From Streptomyces zinciresistens K42 (GTDB taxonomy: Bacteria; Actinomycetota; Actinomycetes; Streptomycetales; Streptomycetaceae): a DNA stretch of 56,405 bases. The translations under genes were made by a program, and so were the position numbers. Shown one piece after another: positions 51,206 to 56,405 of this stretch. Position 1 is the stretch's first letter. Every line of letters starts with the position of its first letter. Below the pieces are notes generated by a model. That model was not told where the DNA came from. It was given only the letters and a program-made list of their open reading frames with translations, and did no database searches. The DNA lies in assembly GCF_000225525.1 (NCBI RefSeq), contig NZ_AGBF01000031.1, positions 1 through 56,405 of the forward strand. Reading direction: 5' to 3'.

Positions 51206-52440
51206 AGCTCGCCCCCCGTGAGGTCGCCGCCCAGCACCCCGGAGAACCACAGCTCGCCGAGTGGCTGCTCACCGGATTCCTCGACGATCTCCCTCACCTC
51301 GTCGACGGTGAGCGCCGGAATGATCGACGCCCCGCCTTCGTCACGATCACACACGACGAACTCCTCCGGGTGCAGCCGGTTGACGAGCGCGGGCGAGTGG
51401 GTGGCCACGATGAACTGTGTCCGCTCCGCGGCCTCGCGCAGCCGCTGCACGACGAGCTCCAGGGCCTGCGGATGCAGCCCGTGGTCGATCTCCTCGATGC
51501 AGGTGAACGCCGGCGGGTTGGGGTCGTACAGCAGGGCGAGCAGCCCGAGGAGGCGGACCGTCCCGTAGGAGGCGTCGGCGAGCGGGGTCAGACGGCGCAG
51601 ACCGCGCTCGCGCAGGACGACGGTCAGTTGGTCGGTCGACCCGCCGACCTCCTCGAACTCGATGTCCTCCAACTGCGGAAGCACCGTACGGGCGTCGGCG
51701 ACCAGGTCGTCCCAGATCTCCTCGCGGCCGCTGAGGTGGATCAGGAACCCGGCCAGGTTCTCGGCGTGCGGCGAGAGGACGGCGAAGTCGGCGCCGCGCA
51801 GACGGGTCGGCTGGCGGGCCGCCTCCACGTCCACGTCGAAGACCCGGAACGACGACAGCCGGTCCGCGACCCGCGTCACCTCGTCCCCGCCGTCGGAGGG
51901 GCCGAGCCGGGGAAGCGTCGACAGTCCGCTGCTCAGCCTCCGGATGCCGAAGCTGCCGCTGTCCTTGCTCTGGCCCGCCCTCACGTCGAGGATGCGCGCC
52001 TCCTCCCCCGTGATCTTGATGCGCCGGCCGCGCCCTTGCCTGCGTTTGAACGCAAAGCTCTCTTCGCGGGAGAGGGAGTAGTAGGGCGAGCGTTCGCCGG
52101 TCTGTTTCGACCGCAGGGAGCGGCGCCGGATGGTGAGGTCGTACTCGTCCGGTGCGTTGAGGGTGGAGTTGGTCGTCCAGGTCGCCTTGAGGTGGATGCG
52201 CATGGATGTCGGCGGTCTGGTTCCGCCCCAGAAGGCCACCTCGTCGAACCCGCCGCGCGTGTCGAGTGCCGGCTGGAGGTCGGTGCGGATGATGTCGGCG
52301 AGGAAGTCGAATACCTGCAGCACGTTGGACTTGCCCGCCCCGTTCGGGCCCACTAACACAGTCAGCGGACCGAGCGGCACGGTCACGTCGCGCAGGCTGC
52401 GGAAGTTCTCGACGTGCAGTTCGAGGAGACGGCCAGGCAT
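51202..52440 (-). CDS. AAA15/OLD-like ABC-type ATPase
   Basis: 412 residues. Walker A GPNGAGKSN (31-39) follows LLELHVENFRSLRDVTVPLG, the RecF/SMC-like opening of AAA15 and OLD ATPases. SYGTVRLLGLLALLYD occupies the signature region, FTCIEEIDHGLHPQ is Walker B with the catalytic Glu, and FIVATHSPALVNRL is the H-loop. No nuclease domain is fused; the next gene supplies a TOPRIM-like one. Pairing of such ATPases with a TOPRIM partner is known from phage-defence systems (AbiL, PARIS, Gabija in another order). Located behind tRNA-Leu among gene remnants, it fits a defence module. Confidence 0.88.
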   Translation of the reverse strand: MPGRLLELHVENFRSLRDVTVPLGPLTVLVGPNGAGKSNVLQVFDFLADIIRTDLQPALDTRGGFDEVAFWGGTRPPTSMRIHLKATWTTNSTLNAPDEYDLTIRRRSLRSKQTGERSPYYSLSREESFAFKRRQGRGRRIKITGEEARILDVRAGQSKDSGSFGIRRLSSGLSTLPRLGPSDGGDEVTRVADRLSSFRVFDVDVEAARQPTRLRGADFAVLSPHAENLAGFLIHLSGREEIWDDLVADARTVLPQLEDIEFEEVGGSTDQLTVVLRERGLRRLTPLADASYGTVRLLGLLALLYDPNPPAFTCIEEIDHGLHPQALELVVQRLREAAERTQFIVATHSPALVNRLHPEEFVVCDRDEGGASIIPALTVDEVREIVEESGEQPLGELWFSGVLGGDLTGGEL

Positions 52441-52639
52441 GGGGCGAACCTATCGGGTCGGTGATCGCGGTGCGGGGGAGTGGGCCGAGTGCGCCGCCCG
52501 CGCCGCGGTGTTCCCGGTGCTCTCCCTCCTGTCCGTGCGCGGTCCGGACGGTGGCGCGGGCCAGGGTGCGGTCCGGGACGGGGCGACCTGGTACGGAAGC
52601 AGACTAGGCCGGGTCACTGACAGCGCGTCGCTCCGACCG

Positions 52640-52830
52640 CTCGGCGCGGTGCTCACCACCGCCCGCTCTGTCTTGCCGGGGCCGGAGCGGCGGTCGGTGA
52701 CGACCTGGCCCTCGGTCAGGGCAGCGACGAGGAGAAGGCCGCGACCGGACTCGGACTCGGCGTCAGGGGAAGTGGGAGAGGTGACGGCGGGCCGGCGTTC
52801 CGCGTGGGTGTCGGAGATATCCAGGCGTGG
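52640..52830 (-). pseudogene. Remnant of a HATPase_c (RsbW-like) regulatory ATPase, C-terminal part
   Basis: Reading LDISDTHAERRP, then SPDAESESGRGLLLVAALTE and DRRSGPGKTERAVV, this matches the G-box end of Streptomyces anti-sigma-type ATPases (ESGRGLLLVxALAxxWG ... GKTVWxE). The Trp-Gly after ALTE is replaced, the ATP-site N and G1 boxes are absent and no start codon is credible. The surrounding 620-nt gap (52441-53060) holds nothing else that I can support. Confidence 0.6.
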
Positions 52831-53060
52831 CGTCCGCGGGGGCGAGCGAGGGGAGAGCGGGGTGCGGGGGGTGGGCATGGGCCCGGCGTCGCGACTGTGC
52901 CGGGCCCAGCACCAGGAGCGACGCTTGCACGGCAGCGCGCCGCACATGCGGCGGTGGACCCCTGTGCGTGTCGGCGTGGTGCCGACTCGCCGGTGAACAC
53001 CGGTTCCAGCTGCGCTGAGCGGTCTCCGCGGCGGAAGGCCGCCTCGCACCCTGCCCCGGG

Positions 53061-54182
53061 TCAGACTCGGCAGCAGTGATCCCGGAGTTCGGCGATGACG
53101 GCCTTCTCGCGCGCGTTGACGTCGCCGTCCACAGCGGCCACCTGGTCGGCCGCGTCGAGCACGTCGCTCAGGTCTCCCTGCTCGGCGTCCATGCGCCGCC
53201 AGACCTCGGTGGGGTCGATGTCGACCAGGTTGGCGAGTTGTTCGTCGACGACCTGGTGTCGCTCCCGGACCACCCTCACCAAGTGCCGCATCAGCAGCGC
53301 CTCGTCGTCGGCGATCTTGGGGTTCGCCCTGATGACGAGCCACGCGACCCACAGCATCAGTTGCGGGTGCTGACTTCGCTTGCTCAGGTTCTCGGCGAGT
53401 TCGATTATCCGCGCCTCGTTCCGGAAGACGGCCTGGGCGTGCCGCCCGGCGAGGAGCGTGGTGTAGCGGTTCAGCAGCACGGCGAGGGGGACGCCGACCA
53501 AAGGGATGCCGATCTTGATGACGTTGCGCTGAAGAAGATGCTTCCCTACGACAGGGAGCGCCCTCCCGGCGGCGAGTGCCGATCCTGAGTAGAAGCGCTT
53601 GACCAAGGGTCGCACCAGGGCCGGTACCGCCTTGACCACCGTCTTGTTGGCCGCTTCCCCGCTCTTGATCGTGAATGCCACGCGGATGAGCTTCCACAGA
53701 TCTTCGGGGTCGTGCACATCGAGCGGGACCCGGTAGAGCACGGAGACGTCGTAGGCCAGGCGGAGTTGGAGCTGGGTGATGAAGGCGACGTCGACCATCA
53801 TGGTCGCCACGGCCGCGGGGACGGTCGCCGGTGAGGCGCCCCCGAGGCTTCCGAGGGTGGCGACGACGGTCGCGGTGTAGGCCCCTGCGGAGAGCCCGCC
53901 CTCAAGGGCGGCGTACCGAGCCGCCATCTTGATCCGCTGATCCACGATGGCATCCGCGGGGACACCCTCATAACGCTCCTGGAAGTACTGCCAGTCGACC
54001 TTCTCGGTGTAGGAGTTCATGGCATGAGCGGCGAGCTTGGTGAACCAGTTCCCCGACTTGATGTCGTCCGCGCTCAGACCCTTGATGAAGTTCTTGAGCT
54101 CGGCCTGTTCCTTCTCGACGGCCTTCCGGTCGGCGGCGTCGCCCTCGTCGGTGTCGACAGGGTCCGTCGGAGCGTCGGTCAT
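53061..54182 (-). CDS. EcsC-family protein with C-terminal TerB-like region
   Basis: 373 residues. After an acidic N-terminal tail (TDAPTDPVDTDEGDAADRK) the EcsC region spans about 80-270: AYTATVVATLGSLGGASPA, VPAAVATMMVDVAFITQLQLRLAYDVSVLYRVPLD, GSALAAGRALPVVGKHLLQRNVIKIGIPLVGVPLAVLLNRY. The last 100 residues (LMLWVAWLVIRANPKIADDEALLMRHLV ... LSDVLDAADQVAAVDGDVNAREKAVIAEL) have the helix pattern and acidic DGDV/N motif of TerB-like domains. Both families are associated with membranes and stress, but no reaction is known. Some EcsC/TerB proteins accompany defence genes; the AAA/TOPRIM pair is 620 nt downstream. Confidence 0.8.
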   Translation of the reverse strand: MTDAPTDPVDTDEGDAADRKAVEKEQAELKNFIKGLSADDIKSGNWFTKLAAHAMNSYTEKVDWQYFQERYEGVPADAIVDQRIKMAARYAALEGGLSAGAYTATVVATLGSLGGASPATVPAAVATMMVDVAFITQLQLRLAYDVSVLYRVPLDVHDPEDLWKLIRVAFTIKSGEAANKTVVKAVPALVRPLVKRFYSGSALAAGRALPVVGKHLLQRNVIKIGIPLVGVPLAVLLNRYTTLLAGRHAQAVFRNEARIIELAENLSKRSQHPQLMLWVAWLVIRANPKIADDEALLMRHLVRVVRERHQVVDEQLANLVDIDPTEVWRRMDAEQGDLSDVLDAADQVAAVDGDVNAREKAVIAELRDHCCRV

Positions 54183-54667
54183 GGCGAGTTCCCCCCAGGC
54201 GGTTCAGCGAAAGAGCCAGGTTGCGAGGCTTGGACACCCCCGCTGATGTCTCGACACGGCTGATCAGTGAAGAGCGCATCGACCGACTGCTGTCATATCA
54301 CGTTGACCTGCACCTTATCTGGTCATCGTGCAATTTGTGGCAGAGCTTCGACCTTGGCCATGACTGTCTCCACCGCGGCCAACCGCCTTGCGCTCAAAGG
54401 CGATTCGGGGCTGAGCAGTTCCGATGTGAGACTGGGCTCGCTCGCGTACGGGTTGCCCGACCCGGGCGCGCACCGTGTACAGGCCGGTGCTGTACGCCGC
54501 GGAGGGCGCCGGTATGTGGTGCGGGGGTGCGACTGCTCCGTTGCTCCTGCGCCGCGCCGGGTGGGGCCGGCGGTCCCCGCCCGGAGAGTCCAGTGTGCTG
54601 GCTCGGGCCGGACGGCCCCGACGTTGTCGGGAAGGATCATTTACGGCCGGACGGCCGGACACCAACT
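54183..54667. other. Gene-free gap, partly AT-richer
   Basis: No gene that I can support. Bases 54240-54360 are noticeably poorer in GC than the rest of the window (for example CATATCACG, TTATCTGG, AATTTGTGG), which may mark foreign or decayed DNA and the promoter of the EcsC gene. Open frames on both strands lack normal third-position bias or ribosome sites. Confidence 0.5.
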
Positions 54668-54722
54668 GGGAGGCGGAACCCAGCAGTCCGGTCCGCCTCC
54701 CCCGGCGCCCAAGGGTGCCCGG
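54668..54722 (-). terminator. Two hairpins downstream of the beta-helix gene
   Basis: GGGAGGCGGA (54668-54677) pairs perfectly with TCCGCCTCCC (54692-54701). A second hairpin GGCGCCC/GGGTGCC (54704-54719, with one G-T pair) lies closer to the stop codon at 54733. They end transcription of the minus-strand gene. Confidence 0.6.
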
Positions 54723-54732
54723 CACCCGCGTC

Positions 54733-56405
<1,673 letters not shown>

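Noticed and set aside
52716..53000. Small minus-strand frame of 94 codons in the gap behind the AAA ATPase gene
   Set aside because: Pro/Ser/Arg-rich and overlapping in another frame the recognisable HATPase_c remnant; no start signal.

Overview
The window is very GC-rich with strong G/C at third codon positions, dense GTG/TTG starts, a CTC-reading tRNA-Leu and gene families typical of Streptomyces (GH75 chitosanase, sialidase with Asp boxes, OFA transporters, DUF2254, EcsC). I read it as a Streptomyces chromosome segment. This is inferred from content; no database comparison was possible.

Layout. (1) 1-9.5 kb: secreted and housekeeping genes: the start of a GH75 chitosanase (cut by the left edge), an ABM-fold protein, an aldo/keto reductase, a long-chain acyl-CoA synthetase, a divergent LysR regulator and bile-acid-symporter-type transporter with a clear LysR box, and a sialidase plus beta-propeller pair behind an 11-bp-arm palindrome. 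(2) 9.7-20 kb: formate oxidation. A ketopantoate-reductase-like gene, a split NAD-type formate dehydrogenase and fdhD form a minus-strand operon. Divergent to it are an OFA-type MFS transporter with its 46-residue small partner, a FabH-like enzyme and an FCD-type GntR regulator. (3) 20-29 kb: a DUF4231 protein, a ROK regulator, a complete RbsA/RbsC/RbsB-like sugar ABC importer, a Gfo/Idh/MocA oxidoreductase and a TIM-barrel isomerase. (4) 29.2-37.6 kb: an ebo-type cluster (inositol-phosphate-synthase-like cyclase, UbiA-like EboC, TIM-barrel isomerase, EboA, TatD-like EboB, EboE, AlkP-superfamily phosphatase). It is preceded by an undescribed 119-residue ORF and closed by an 18-bp perfect terminator stem. 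(5) 37.7-48.6 kb: oxalate/formyl-CoA metabolism: a TPP-dependent decarboxylase (probable Oxc), formyl-CoA transferase Frc, an ADP-forming CoA ligase, an OxlT-like transporter and a decayed transporter copy, all in one direction, with a second sucCD pair divergent and then an aldehyde dehydrogenase. (6) 48.7-56.4 kb: a DUF2254 protein, tRNA-Leu(GAG), a small variable island with gene remnants and a two-gene AAA ATPase/TOPRIM-like module resembling phage-defence pairs, an EcsC/TerB-like protein, and a secreted beta-helix protein cut by the right edge.

How the parts fit. Regions 2 and 5 make one pathway: oxalate enters by OFA antiport, is activated by CoA transfer (Frc; succinyl-CoA could come from the extra SucCD), decarboxylated to formyl-CoA, released as formate and oxidised to CO2 with NADH by the formate dehydrogenase. 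Related ATACTGTA/TGTAGAC-type sites lie at the panE-fdh/MFS promoter, the oxc/sucC promoter and in front of the FCD-GntR gene, which suggests a single regulator for both arms 25 kb apart. Regions 3 and 4 also appear linked: the ROK promoter region, which carries a long inverted repeat, has a recognisable relative in front of the ebo cluster.

Most interesting for follow-up: the unknown ORF at the head of the ebo cluster and the predicted carbocycle-prenylation chemistry; the permuted, split formate dehydrogenase; the predicted oxalate/formate regulon; and the candidate defence pair beside tRNA-Leu.
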